DNA of 64,000 bases from Dryocola boscaweniae. GTDB lineage: Bacteria > Pseudomonadota > Gammaproteobacteria > Enterobacterales > Enterobacteriaceae. The stretch covers positions 1-64,000 of the forward strand of contig NZ_JALHAP010000079.1 of the NCBI RefSeq assembly GCF_025215095.1, read 5' to 3'. The position numbers were made by a program, and so were the translations under genes. The stretch's first letter is position 1. Each line of letters begins with the position of its first letter. Shown here piece by piece: positions 31,812 through 40,015 of the stretch. The notes below the pieces were generated by a model. It saw nothing but the letters and a program-made list of their open reading frames with translations, was not told the origin of the DNA and made no database searches.

Positions 31812-31913
31812 TAGTTATGTCCTTTACTATCAACAGCCTGCTGGAGGCCTTTGTGGGAGATATATCAATATTATGATGCCTCAAATCCAAAATAAAAAAA
31901 ACAGGAGTTTCTG

Positions 31914-32417
31914 ATGCAGAGCGTTTTTTATTTTATTGTGACCCTGCTAATTTTGTTATGCGTCGTCCTGCTGTTAATGAAAGAAATGTCGAATGAGCAG
32001 GAAAATGCGGCATCAGGTAAATTAAAAGTGGTTTCTACCAGCAGCGCTGAGGAACGTGAAGACTATTTCGCAATGTTGATGAACAAAATTACGCCTGATT
32101 ACTTCTGGCGCGTAAATAGCGAATATATTGATTTTACTTATGCAACGATAAAAAGAATGCGAATTGATGAGCTGATATCCCGGCCCGAATTATTTAATGC
32201 ACAGCGTCGCTGCAGCGATTTGAATTCAGCGGTATATAAGTATTACGACAATATCAAAAAACGCTGTGCTGAAGGCGAACATGTGTCATTTTCAGATATA
32301 GAAGTGCTCAATTTACGCCAGTGCTTTAACGAATTAAGCCACGAGGCTTATCCCGCGTTAGTGGGGCTGGTCTGGCCGCAATACCAGCGTCCTGCCGTAG
32401 ATTTGGCCGACGTATAA
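31914..32417 (+). CDS. Hypothetical membrane-anchored protein, 167 residues
   Basis: Unrecognised. One N-terminal hydrophobic helix (residues 3-22, FYFIVTLLILLCVVLLL) is followed by a polar, helical domain with two cysteines near residues 101 and 136. The Lys after the helix and the lack of a basic N-terminus leave topology open: either an uncleaved signal-anchor with the domain in the periplasm, or an anchor with a cytoplasmic domain. An ACAGGAGTTTCTG ribosome site precedes the ATG. It diverges from the two helical proteins and is followed by the broken yqhA. Confidence 0.65.
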   Translation: MQSVFYFIVTLLILLCVVLLLMKEMSNEQENAASGKLKVVSTSSAEEREDYFAMLMNKITPDYFWRVNSEYIDFTYATIKRMRIDELISRPELFNAQRRCSDLNSAVYKYYDNIKKRCAEGEHVSFSDIEVLNLRQCFNELSHEAYPALVGLVWPQYQRPAVDLADV

Positions 32418-32512
32418 AGCTCATGCCGCCCTGAGCTTACGGCGTACGCGGCAGGACAGATCCTTACCTGATTCGCTATACTGAGCGTCCAATTTATAGG
32501 GATCAGGACATT

Positions 32513-32721
32513 ATGGAACGTTTCTTTGAAAATGCGATGTACGCCGCTCGCTGGTACTGGCACCGGTCTACTTCGGTTTATCTCTGGCGCTGCTTGCCTT
32601 AACGGTTAAGTTTTTTCAGGAGATCCTTCTAATGTGGTATGTGATTATTCATCTGACGTTTGTGCTTTCCGCGTTTGCCATGGGGTATCTGGATAAACTG
32701 TCCCGGCAGGCAAAATATTAA
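32513..32721 (+). pseudogene. yqhA: yqhA remnant (frameshift plus internal deletion)
   Basis: The first 14 codons ([14 protein letters not shown]) match the start of E. coli YqhA, a membrane protein of about 164 residues. One base is missing after 32554; restoring it gives [23 protein letters not shown], again YqhA. That then jumps directly to [22 protein letters not shown], the YqhA C-terminus, with a stop at 32719-32721. So about 95 central codons are deleted as well as the frameshift. The gene keeps its E. coli place next to yghZ but cannot make a working protein. It is too short and broken to show as a single reading frame. Confidence 0.88.
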
Positions 32722-32742
32722 CGGGCAAAGCCTCAGGTTGCT

Positions 32743-32780
32743 GATAAAGAAGGAAAAACCACGTTTTTTCCTTCTTTATC
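32743..32780 (+). terminator. Terminator after the yqhA remnant
   Basis: A 16-base arm beginning GATAAAGAAGG and its complement ending CCTTCTTTATC enclose CCACG. The T-run is part of the stem. It is probably the original yqhA terminator, retained although the gene is broken. Confidence 0.75.
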
Positions 32781-32904
32781 GTTGTCAGGTGGAAACCAAT
32801 GGATTGATTTTCCTTATTTTTTAAATGACGACTCCCTTTAGTTTTGTGACGCCGGAAGATTTGTCATCAGTGTCGGCCTCTTCATCTGAAGAGGCTTTTT
32901 ACGT

Positions 32905-33945
32905 TTATTTATCTGAAGATGCCTGCCACAGATTCAGCTCGCCATCCGCCACGTGTTTATCGATTGCGCTGAGTTCTTCGCCGCTGAAGCTCAGGTTTTC
33001 CAGAGCCTTCACGTTTTCTTCAAGCTGCTCCGGACGGCTTGCGCCGATTAACACAGACGTCACTCTTTCATCTTTCAGCAGCCAGCTAAGCGCCATTTGC
33101 GCCATGGTTTGTCCACGATGCTGCGCCATCTCATTAAGCAAGCGCAGGCTATTAAGATTCGCTTTGGAGAGCATATTTTCCGTCAGGCCGCGTGCCTTTT
33201 TTCCTTCGACCTGCATACGCGATCCGTCTGGAATGCCGTTCAGGTATTTGCCGGTCAATAGTCCCTGGGCAAGCGGCGTAAAAGCAATACAGCCCGTACC
33301 GTTTTGCTCAAGCGTATCCAGAAGACCGCTCTTATCAACCCAGCGGTTTAGCAGGTTGTAAGAGGGTTGGTGGATAAGTAATGGAATTTTCCACTCGCGT
33401 AGCAGCTCGGTCATTTTCTGCGTACGCTCTGGTGAATAAGAAGAAATGCCGACATATAAAGCTTTACCGCTTTGCACGGCCTGAGCTAAAGCCGAAGCGG
33501 TTTCTTCCATAGGCGTATATTCGTCAACGCGGTGCGAGTAGAAAATATCGACATAATCAACGCCCATACGCTGCAGGCTTTGGTCGAGGCTTGCCAGCAG
33601 ATATTTGCGTGAGCCGCCGGAGCCATACGGGCCTGGCCACATGTCGTAACCGGCTTTTGTCGAGATGATAAATTCATCGCGATAAGCCGCAAAATCCTGG
33701 CGCAGCAGACGACCAAAATTTTCTTCAGCGGAACCGGCAGGCGGGCCGTAATTATTGGCCAAATCAAAATGGGTAATGCCTGAATCAAACGCTTTTTGCA
33801 GTAACGCGCGTTGTGAATCCAGATTATTAATATGGCCAAAACTGTGCCACAGACCGAGGGAGAGAGCGGGCAGTTTCAGGCCGCTCTGGCCGCAACGACG
33901 ATACTGCATAGATTCATAACGGGTAGGGGAAGCCTGATAAGGCAT
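32905..33945 (-). CDS. yghZ: L-glyceraldehyde 3-phosphate reductase YghZ (aldo-keto reductase)
   Basis: Aldo-keto reductase of the AKR14 / Kvbeta-like group, 346 residues as in E. coli YghZ (Gpr), which reduces L-glyceraldehyde 3-phosphate and methylglyoxal. Catalytic residues are in place: Asp and Tyr in THFDLANNYGPP near residue 65, Lys in FIISTKAGYDM near residue 100, His in IFYSHRVDE near residue 141. It ends TPLAQGLLTGKYL ... LIGASRPEQLEENVKAL, the coenzyme-binding segment. It is transcribed towards the yqhA remnant. A plus-oriented hairpin with a short T-run (GGCCTCTTC / GAAGAGGC, 32874-32902) sits after its stop. Confidence 0.94.
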   Translation of the reverse strand: MPYQASPTRYESMQYRRCGQSGLKLPALSLGLWHSFGHINNLDSQRALLQKAFDSGITHFDLANNYGPPAGSAEENFGRLLRQDFAAYRDEFIISTKAGYDMWPGPYGSGGSRKYLLASLDQSLQRMGVDYVDIFYSHRVDEYTPMEETASALAQAVQSGKALYVGISSYSPERTQKMTELLREWKIPLLIHQPSYNLLNRWVDKSGLLDTLEQNGTGCIAFTPLAQGLLTGKYLNGIPDGSRMQVEGKKARGLTENMLSKANLNSLRLLNEMAQHRGQTMAQMALSWLLKDERVTSVLIGASRPEQLEENVKALENLSFSGEELSAIDKHVADGELNLWQASSDK

Positions 33946-34261
33946 GATATCTCCTTAGCGGATTGAAGGAATTTGAAACCTTGTTCCACTTTACTCCGTT
34001 CGCCAGATGAACCCCAGATGAAGAGGTAGAATGGTGAAGGTGGATCACACCGTGATGAAAAAGAAAGGTTAATCTGAGCGGTTTACAGATTTTAGGCAGT
34101 CAAAATGACCAGTGGCTGTCTGTTTGACCATCACAGATCAAGTCTGAATGACTATACTGCAAAATGTTCCCTGGCTAATATTTTTCAAATACAGCGTCAT
34201 ATGTTTCTGGCATGAATATTGCTTAAAAATGGCCATGCACCTTTACTCTCTGGAGAATCCT
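33946..34261. other. Intergenic region between yghZ and the DUF1971 gene
   Basis: About 315 bases between divergent genes. It contains an ATCACACCGTGAT palindrome near 34046-34058 and AT-rich promoter-like sequence close to the DUF1971 gene. I find no reading frame with a ribosome site here. Confidence 0.4.
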
Positions 34262-34618
34262 ATGGCACACCGCATCCCGGCAGATTACAAACACACTCGT
34301 TCTACGCCTTTCTGGAACAAAGATTCCGTTCCGAAAGCGCTGCTTACCCATCACAACACCAAAAAAGACGTTTATGGGCGATTATCGGTCATGGCGGGAG
34401 CGGTGAAGTACATTGGTTTCAAAAGCGAAAATGATACGGCTCCGGAAATCGAACTGATTATTGAAGAAGGGCATTTTGGCGTCAGCCCTCCACAATACTG
34501 GCACCGTATTGAGTTACTGACCGAAGACACCTACTTCAATATCGATTTCTTTGCCGCTCCTGATGCTCAATTAGAGGGAAAGGGGTTCGGGCAAGTGGTG
34601 AGCACCTCTAAGGAGTAG
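34262..34618 (+). CDS. DUF1971 (YeaR / TehB-like) cupin-fold protein
   Basis: A 118-residue small beta protein of the DUF1971 family. It resembles E. coli YeaR (119 residues) from YKHTRSTPFWNKDSVP through YFNIDFFAAPD; the same domain is found fused to tellurite-resistance TehB. YeaR in E. coli is induced by nitrate and nitric oxide, but its activity is unknown. The start is the ATG at 34262, with GGAG 6 bases upstream; 38 upstream codons in frame carry a hydrophobic stretch not found in the family. The companion yoaG of E. coli is absent here, so the gene stands alone. Confidence 0.85.
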   Translation: MAHRIPADYKHTRSTPFWNKDSVPKALLTHHNTKKDVYGRLSVMAGAVKYIGFKSENDTAPEIELIIEEGHFGVSPPQYWHRIELLTEDTYFNIDFFAAPDAQLEGKGFGQVVSTSKE

Positions 34619-35141
34619 CCTGAAATTAAGTGTTATATATCGTCAGGCGTAATTAAGCACTTACGGGGAGCGGGCGCTCTGCTGCTGTTGATAGCTGGCA
34701 CCGCCTGTTACTAATAGATTCTCCTCACTGCAGCGTCAAATGCTAAAGATTATTCACTGCTGTTTGCTGCGTGTTTCGCATAATCTAATTTTGCGCCTGA
34801 CGTATATGGCATCTAATAATTATGGAAAATGTCCGACTGTGGCGGAAGCGATTTTCTTCCTCTTCTGCTGAAAAAAGCGTTTTCCGATGTAAAATGCAGC
34901 AAAAATAATCACATGGAACAGGGTGTTTTGCCTGGGCATACGCCATTTTTGGGCCATAGATTATTCCTTTTTAGCAAAATGCTGTTCGAAAACATTGATT
35001 GTACTTTTGGTTAATGAGATATTTTTGCCCCAACAAGACCCGTCAACAATACGTATCGGTTAAGCGAAGTACATACGTGATAGCATGTATTTCGATGCGG
35101 AAAATGAATGCCGCGCGTATACACAGTATAAAAGGAAAAGT
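34619..35141. other. Gene-free interval before the lipoprotein gene
   Basis: About 520 bases without a convincing gene. A 61-codon open frame at 34829-35014 starts without a ribosome site and has no recognisable family. The start of the interval has an inverted pair near 34632-34665 (TTAAGTG ... CACTTA) that could fold. The second half is AT-rich and leads into the lipoprotein promoter. Confidence 0.4.
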
Positions 35142-35540
35142 ATGCAAAAATTAGCAATTATCACGGCGCTAGGCCTCCTGCTGGTAGCAGGATGCGCGCA
35201 GCAGGCACCGAAAAAAACGGTGGTACGTGAGCCTGTGATAGCTCCTCAGCCTGCCGCCCCTCTGGCGCAGATCCAGCCGGAAAGCAATAGCCGGGCAACA
35301 CGTATGCAGGAATGCCGTAAAGAGCTGGAGGCCATGCAGGTATACAATAAGGCTTCATATAACAAGTATATGTATGATGTGCAGAAATTGACCTCATCTA
35401 TAAACAAATATCGTCAGGTTGAGCCGTCGATTAGTACGGAAATCAACGATATTGTACTGCCGCAGACGGAATTTCAGATGCGTGAGCTTTGCTTCCGCAT
35501 CAAAAACCATCTGATGCAGTTAATGGTTAAATCGTCTTGA
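35142..35540 (+). CDS. Small outer-membrane-type lipoprotein, function unknown
   Basis: A 132-residue precursor. The signal is MQKLAIITALGLLLVAGCAQ with lipobox LVAGC, so cysteine 17 or so should be lipidated. The residues after it (Ala, Gln) do not include the Asp+2 inner-membrane retention signal, so outer-membrane delivery is expected. The mature protein has a Pro-rich spacer (APQPAAPLAQIQP) and a helical domain with two cysteines. I do not recognise the family. AAAGGAAAAG precedes the ATG at 35142; the 19 earlier codons in frame are not supported. Hairpins follow, including GCATTTTCTCCAC / GTGGAGAGAATGC near 35571-35600. Confidence 0.75.
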   Translation: MQKLAIITALGLLLVAGCAQQAPKKTVVREPVIAPQPAAPLAQIQPESNSRATRMQECRKELEAMQVYNKASYNKYMYDVQKLTSSINKYRQVEPSISTEINDIVLPQTEFQMRELCFRIKNHLMQLMVKSS

Positions 35541-35680
35541 TTTTATAAAGCCGCCCGGGCTTTATACGCTGCATTTTCTCCACTCAGGTGGAGAGAATGC
35601 GCCAGCTTGTTATCAATAAACAGGCGGTAATGATGAAGCTCAGTTGCAAAAATACGTTTTGATTCAACCAGTAAAATTAA

Positions 35681-35711
35681 AAATGCCAGCGTTTGAACGC
35701 TGGCATTTTCA
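35681..35711. terminator. Terminator of the autotransporter gene
   Basis: AAAATGCCAGCGTT / AACGCTGGCATTTT, nearly perfect, lies immediately after the autotransporter stop on the minus strand, with A and T runs on both sides. It can also end transcription of the lipoprotein gene coming from the left. Confidence 0.85.
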
Positions 35712-35719
35712 CAGGCGTA

Positions 35720-38700
35720 TTACCAGCGGTAGTTCCACAAGATATGCGCCGAGTAAGCGCTATAATCCTTTTCTCCCCATTCACCGTTCAGACGCAACGA
35801 AACGGTAGAAGCGACGTTCATTCGGCCACTGATGCCAACTTCAAGCTGTCCTCGATTATCCGGAATATCGTTGCTGACCTTTTCACCGTTAAACAGCAAA
35901 TCGTTTGAACCGCTTCCTGTCAGCCAGTTTGCCGCGACCCAAGGCTGCCAGGCCTCAGGGGCATTAAGCTCGATATTGCTGGCTTTAAGACCCAGTCTCC
36001 CCAGAACGCTGCTGTTATCATTCGCGTTAATACGAGAGCCGTTAGCCTCAGTATGGCTATCCTGATGAAGGTAGCTGTAAATAACCTGCGCCTGAGGCTC
36101 CAGTTTCCAGTTACGTTTGGAACGAGAATCCATCAGCCAGGCATGGCCGGCTTCCAGGGATGTGGCAAAACCGCGGCTGTTATATTTTTCTTGCTCCATA
36201 TAGCTGCTGTTCACCGTATTTTTATAGGTGCTCAAGGCAAGCCAGCTATCGAAATAAGTGCCGGTACGGTTGGTGGTATCTTCCTGCCAGGTTGCATACA
36301 TACCGACGTTAAAACCCTGAACCTCACCGCTTGCGGTACGGCGGTTATTGTGAACAGTAATTCTGTTATCTGTATTACCGGCCCCTAACATAAAGCCGCC
36401 GTTAACAATACCTTTACCCAAAGGCTTAGAGAAAATATCGCTACCTATCTGCAGGACGGTAATATTTGCTTTATTGCTGATGGCTCCGCCCGCAGCGCTA
36501 TTCTCGCTGTAGCGTCCGTTCACATACATCCAGGTATTAAGATCGTCTTCATTACGAATAACGAGCTGGTCGCGATCTTCACGTTTGTGCTGGAACATGG
36601 TTTGCGCTGCGGTATAGTTCGCAAGATATGCTCCGACTGCTGGGTTATAAAGCTCTGGAGCCGCAGGGACATAACCGCCACCGGCAGAAGAACCATTACC
36701 GCCAGCGGAAGAACCGTCACCACCTTCGGAAGAACCATTGCCGCCGGCAGAAGAACCATTATCACCATTAGAAGAGCCGTTACCACCAGCGGAAGAACTG
36801 TCACCACCGGCAGAAGAACCATCACCGCCGGCGGAAGAACCGTCACCACCGGCAGAAGAACCATCACCGCCAGCGGAAGAACCATCACCGCCAGCCGGAG
36901 CGTCATTATTACCGGTATCCGTTTCCTCAGGGGCAGGCTCAACCGTTGGCGGCGTAGCGACAGATTCCAGATACCAACTGCCGTCAGAGTGCTGATTCAG
37001 ATTGTATTCCCAGGCTCCTGCAACGGCTGGTGATGCCAGGGTGAATTTAGCATCTGAAGCTCCTCCGACAGAGATAACTTTCATTCCGTTAACCGTCTGC
37101 GCGCCCAGGCCACCAATATTGTTAACCTTGACCGCTGATTCACCAAGAGAGCTTCCTTTAATGACCAGTCTGTCTGTAGGCGATGCGTCATCGGCTAAAA
37201 CGCTATTCATCATGATCTGACTACCGCTTTGGCCGGTGTAATCGCCATTAACGGTAAAAATATTGCCTGCTTCTTGCTTCAGACTGGAAATTTGCAGATT
37301 GCCGCTGTTAACCAGATTTCCATTAATAGTATTGGCCGTTGGGCCTGAGGCAGCCGTTGTACCTTCCACGCCATTCCAGGAAGAAAGCGTGCCCCCTTTA
37401 GCAACGTTAACATTGCCGAGGATCTCGCCAGCGCTGGCAAAAATAGCGCCCGAATTTACTGCGATATTTGCGCTTGCAAGTGCAGAGCCTGCGTTCAGCA
37501 GTGTTGTTCCTCTATTCAGAGTAGTATTGCCGCTATAGGTATTTACTCCACCGAGTAACAGTCTGTTATTGTCATTTTTGACGACTTCTCCGCTGCCGCT
37601 AATGATATTATCAAACTGAGTGTCGCCAGCCTGATCAAAAATAAACGAACCATTATTGGTTACACCACCTTCGAGCGTGCCAGTTTTGCTCCCATTGCCG
37701 AGCTGTAAGGTGGAACCTTGCGCAATTAGTGAATTCCCCTTGTTCGTTACATCGCCCGCCAGCGTTAATTTACCGCTGTTAATCAGGAGGCTATCACCGC
37801 TACCGATGATATCTATATTACCCGTTGTTTCCCAACTCGTACCGTCCATTTTTAAAGAGGCGAAACCTTCTCCAGGATTGCGGCCAATAAAATTACTGTC
37901 CTCGCTACCCGTTCCTTTTAACGTAAGGGTATTGCTGGTAGAGTTTGAAGAAATAACATCGCCTTTAATATCTGAACCGGTATTCAGTGTAATGGTGTTT
38001 TTTTTAGCACTGGTTAATTCAATGGCATTCCCACCCTTACCTTCGATTATCCCGCTGTTGCTTAAATCAACTTTGGCTGCGTTATCAACAAAGATCGCGC
38101 TCGCTGTCTGGCTTGATAATAAGCCAGTATTATCGATGGTCGAGTTACCCCCGTGCAAAGCGATTGCAGAACCATTTTTGCCGTCTATTTCTCCGTTGTT
38201 CTTCAATATAACTGATACGAGAGTATCAATGGCTGTATCTGCTTTGATAGTCGAATTAGCAGCGTTAGCGATCGTAAGGGAGGAAACATTTTCTCCCATT
38301 TTTATGGCGAAATCTTTTCCCTCGATAGCACCGGAGTTATTGATAATGCCAGCCATGCTCTCTACATAAATAGCCGTGCTATTCTCAGAGGAGATATTTC
38401 CTGTTTGTTGATTGTTAAGAGAAAATTCAGTGGACTCCGTATTTATTAAAATACCATTACCTGTATTTCCAGAAATGGTGCCATTGTTTGTTGTTGACTG
38501 GATTGTGCTGCCGGTGATCGTTACCGCCGGGCTGCTACTATCAGCGTTAATAATTACTCCGGAGTTAATTGAATATTCAGTATCAGTACTGAATATCTGC
38601 GGAGCATCTGTCGACTGGCTAATTACCGCCGCATTCGATAATAAAGGGACGAGGGCCGTAACTATTACGGAGCTTTTAATAAGAAGCTTTGTGCTGTTAT

Positions 38701-38725
38701 TAAGATTAAATGAGATTCTGTCCAT
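35720..38725 (-). CDS. Autotransporter (type Va) with a tandem-repeat linker
   Basis: Large surface protein of 1001 residues. Order: a signal peptide up to SNAA near residue 34; a Ser/Asn/Thr-rich beta-helix passenger to about 600 with a PATR-type unit (LLLGGVNTYSGNTTLNRGT near 390); a linker of about ten 7-residue repeats (GGDGSSA and variants, 610-683); and a C-terminal beta-barrel (about 740-1001) ending NYRW, with the final aromatic residue typical of such barrels. No cysteines or protease motif are evident, so an adhesin or biofilm role is more likely than an enzyme. I take ATG 38725 (GGAT 9 bases upstream). A TTG 10 codons earlier is less likely. Confidence 0.88.
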   Translation of the reverse strand: MDRISFNLNNSTKLLIKSSVIVTALVPLLSNAAVISQSTDAPQIFSTDTEYSINSGVIINADSSSPAVTITGSTIQSTTNNGTISGNTGNGILINTESTEFSLNNQQTGNISSENSTAIYVESMAGIINNSGAIEGKDFAIKMGENVSSLTIANAANSTIKADTAIDTLVSVILKNNGEIDGKNGSAIALHGGNSTIDNTGLLSSQTASAIFVDNAAKVDLSNSGIIEGKGGNAIELTSAKKNTITLNTGSDIKGDVISSNSTSNTLTLKGTGSEDSNFIGRNPGEGFASLKMDGTSWETTGNIDIIGSGDSLLINSGKLTLAGDVTNKGNSLIAQGSTLQLGNGSKTGTLEGGVTNNGSFIFDQAGDTQFDNIISGSGEVVKNDNNRLLLGGVNTYSGNTTLNRGTTLLNAGSALASANIAVNSGAIFASAGEILGNVNVAKGGTLSSWNGVEGTTAASGPTANTINGNLVNSGNLQISSLKQEAGNIFTVNGDYTGQSGSQIMMNSVLADDASPTDRLVIKGSSLGESAVKVNNIGGLGAQTVNGMKVISVGGASDAKFTLASPAVAGAWEYNLNQHSDGSWYLESVATPPTVEPAPEETDTGNNDAPAGGDGSSAGGDGSSAGGDGSSAGGDGSSAGGDSSSAGGNGSSNGDNGSSAGGNGSSEGGDGSSAGGNGSSAGGGYVPAAPELYNPAVGAYLANYTAAQTMFQHKREDRDQLVIRNEDDLNTWMYVNGRYSENSAAGGAISNKANITVLQIGSDIFSKPLGKGIVNGGFMLGAGNTDNRITVHNNRRTASGEVQGFNVGMYATWQEDTTNRTGTYFDSWLALSTYKNTVNSSYMEQEKYNSRGFATSLEAGHAWLMDSRSKRNWKLEPQAQVIYSYLHQDSHTEANGSRINANDNSSVLGRLGLKASNIELNAPEAWQPWVAANWLTGSGSNDLLFNGEKVSNDIPDNRGQLEVGISGRMNVASTVSLRLNGEWGEKDYSAYSAHILWNYRW
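36676..36897 (-). repeat. In-frame 21-bp tandem repeats in the autotransporter gene
   Basis: About ten copies of a 21-bp unit, each encoding GGDGSSA or a variant (GGNGSSA, GGDSSSA, GDNGSSA, GGNGSSE). Copies nearest the passenger side are nearly identical, and those nearer the barrel are more diverged. The length is a multiple of three, so copy gain or loss would keep the frame. Confidence 0.9.
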
Positions 38726-39293
38726 AGGTTTTTCATCCAAAGAGTTTAGAAGCAAGGGTATTTAATCGGTATTATTTTTAATGTAAAGTATTTTTTTTAT
38801 GAATGCATGGTTGTTAAGTATGTTTATTGTCAATGCTTTTTCCTTGCAATTTGAACTATGTTTATTTTTTGTAAGTGAAATCTGAAAAGAGAGGTGTTTC
38901 TTACCGCTTATTTCAAAAGCTGCGTATTTATTTCGGAATAGTATTAGAGACAAAGCAAATCGTTAACTATTTGCGAGTATAATTAGCAAGCTTACAAATG
39001 TACATAATGAATGTTTTATCATTGATGTATTTGTCTTTGATATATTATTGGCTTGAACATTTATTGTTTTTATAGGATGTTTCTAATGAAAGAGTACTTG
39101 TGTAAAAATAAGATCAGTGGCACGGGAGAGGAAAGTATTGGAAAATATAAATAATGGTTTCTAAATTCAGTTATATTTATTTTTTGTGCTACACCGAATT
39201 GACTCCGTGATGAATACGGGAAACGGAAAGCGATTCTTTAATTTTGAAGCCTGATACGCTAAACCGGAGCCATCTGGCCCCGGTTTAGATAGG
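38726..39293. other. AT-rich interval upstream of the autotransporter
   Basis: About 570 bases, strongly AT-rich, between the autotransporter start and the yjdF stop. A 22-codon open frame at 39086-39154 has AGGA 8 bases before its ATG, but nothing else supports it. A CTAAACCGG / CCGGTTTAG hairpin near 39260-39289 follows the yjdF stop and may end yjdF. The composition suggests an H-NS-bound control region. Confidence 0.45.
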
Positions 39294-39908
39294 TTAAAGC
39301 AAGCGAATTAGCTGACGCTGGTGATATCGCCCAAGGAGCGACACCGTGGTTATCGCGCCGAGCAGGGCGCAGAACATGTCTGATTGCGTATCCCACTGGT
39401 CGCTCTGAGTGCCAAGAAAATCATCCGCGCCTTGACCCATAGCCAGCGCTGCCCACCATTCAATCAGCTCGTAAGTCGCGCTGATCGCCAGTGCTACGCA
39501 GCACGCCAGAAAGCCCGTCATCTTGCGCCCATTGACGTAACCACCACGCACCAGGATCTCACGCGCGGCCAGCGCAGGCACCAATCCCTGGAAAAAATGA
39601 CCCAGTTTGTCATACGGGTTGCGGCTAAGATTGAACATTTCCTGAACGTCAAAACCAATGGGCACTTTAGCGTAAGTGTACATGCCGCCGACCATCAAAA
39701 CGATCGCATGAAAGAAAATCAGTATGTAGAGCAGGGGAGTCAGCGGGTAACGCTTTTGGGTAATGAGCAGCAGTGGCGCGATGATGACAACCGGCGTAAC
39801 TTCCATCATCCAGGTGACTCTGTCACCGGTAAAAATGCCTGTATAAATCAGGATCAGCAGCAGCAGCGCGGCAACTTTTAATGCCAGGGAGGGAGCAGTC
39901 TGGGTCAT
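39294..39908 (-). CDS. yjdF: YjdF, DUF2238 inner-membrane protein
   Basis: A 204-residue membrane protein matching E. coli YjdF (DUF2238) at full length; function unknown. It has about six hydrophobic helices. Conserved family sequence includes GGMYTYAKVPIGFDV near residue 72, YDKLGHFFQGLVPA near 98 and YELIEWWAALAMGQGADDFLG near 148, where the charged residues in helices (His, Glu, Asp) suggest a metal or lipid role. In E. coli the gene is in the dcuB-fumB area, so its place here differs. The ribosome site is weak. Confidence 0.9.
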   Translation of the reverse strand: MTQTAPSLALKVAALLLLILIYTGIFTGDRVTWMMEVTPVVIIAPLLLITQKRYPLTPLLYILIFFHAIVLMVGGMYTYAKVPIGFDVQEMFNLSRNPYDKLGHFFQGLVPALAAREILVRGGYVNGRKMTGFLACCVALAISATYELIEWWAALAMGQGADDFLGTQSDQWDTQSDMFCALLGAITTVSLLGRYHQRQLIRLL

Positions 39909-39984
39909 ATCATTTTACTTGTCAGAAAAATGACTACTATCGGCTAGCGAGGTGAAAAGCTCAATGTCACAGCGGGACATAAAA

Positions 39985-40015
39985 AAACGGGGCCGTGCAT
40001 GGCCCCGTTTATCAA
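39985..40015 (-). terminator. Orphan terminator and possible 3' gene remnant
   Basis: AACGGGGCC / GGCCCCGTT stem. On the minus strand it runs into seven Ts (positions 39981-39987), so it should end a minus-strand gene lying to its right. No such gene is present. Just upstream on that strand (40022-40066) a short open piece reads PMGLIVFSLRVRKMF then stop, which looks like the tail of a deleted membrane protein. Confidence 0.6.

Noticed and set aside
34829..35014. 61-codon frame in the gap before the lipoprotein gene
   Set aside because: No ribosome site, no recognisable family and no hydrophobic or repeat feature; most likely chance.
36676..36897. Short tandem repeats as a CRISPR-like array
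   Set aside because: The units are contiguous 21-bp coding repeats with no unique spacers, and they lie inside a gene.
36738..36995. Plus-strand frame rich in Pro-Ala-Glu repeats
   Set aside because: It is the antisense reading of the autotransporter tandem repeats; the minus-strand protein with signal peptide and beta-barrel explains the sequence.
38762..38953. 63-codon minus-strand reading frame upstream of the autotransporter
   Set aside because: It lies in very AT-rich DNA, has no ribosome site I can see, and its Lys/Asn/Ile-rich product fits chance translation of AT-rich sequence.
39086..39154. 22-codon open frame with AGGA before its ATG, possible leader peptide
   Set aside because: No gene follows on the same strand and there is no hairpin that would suit attenuation. 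Spacing alone is not enough to call it.
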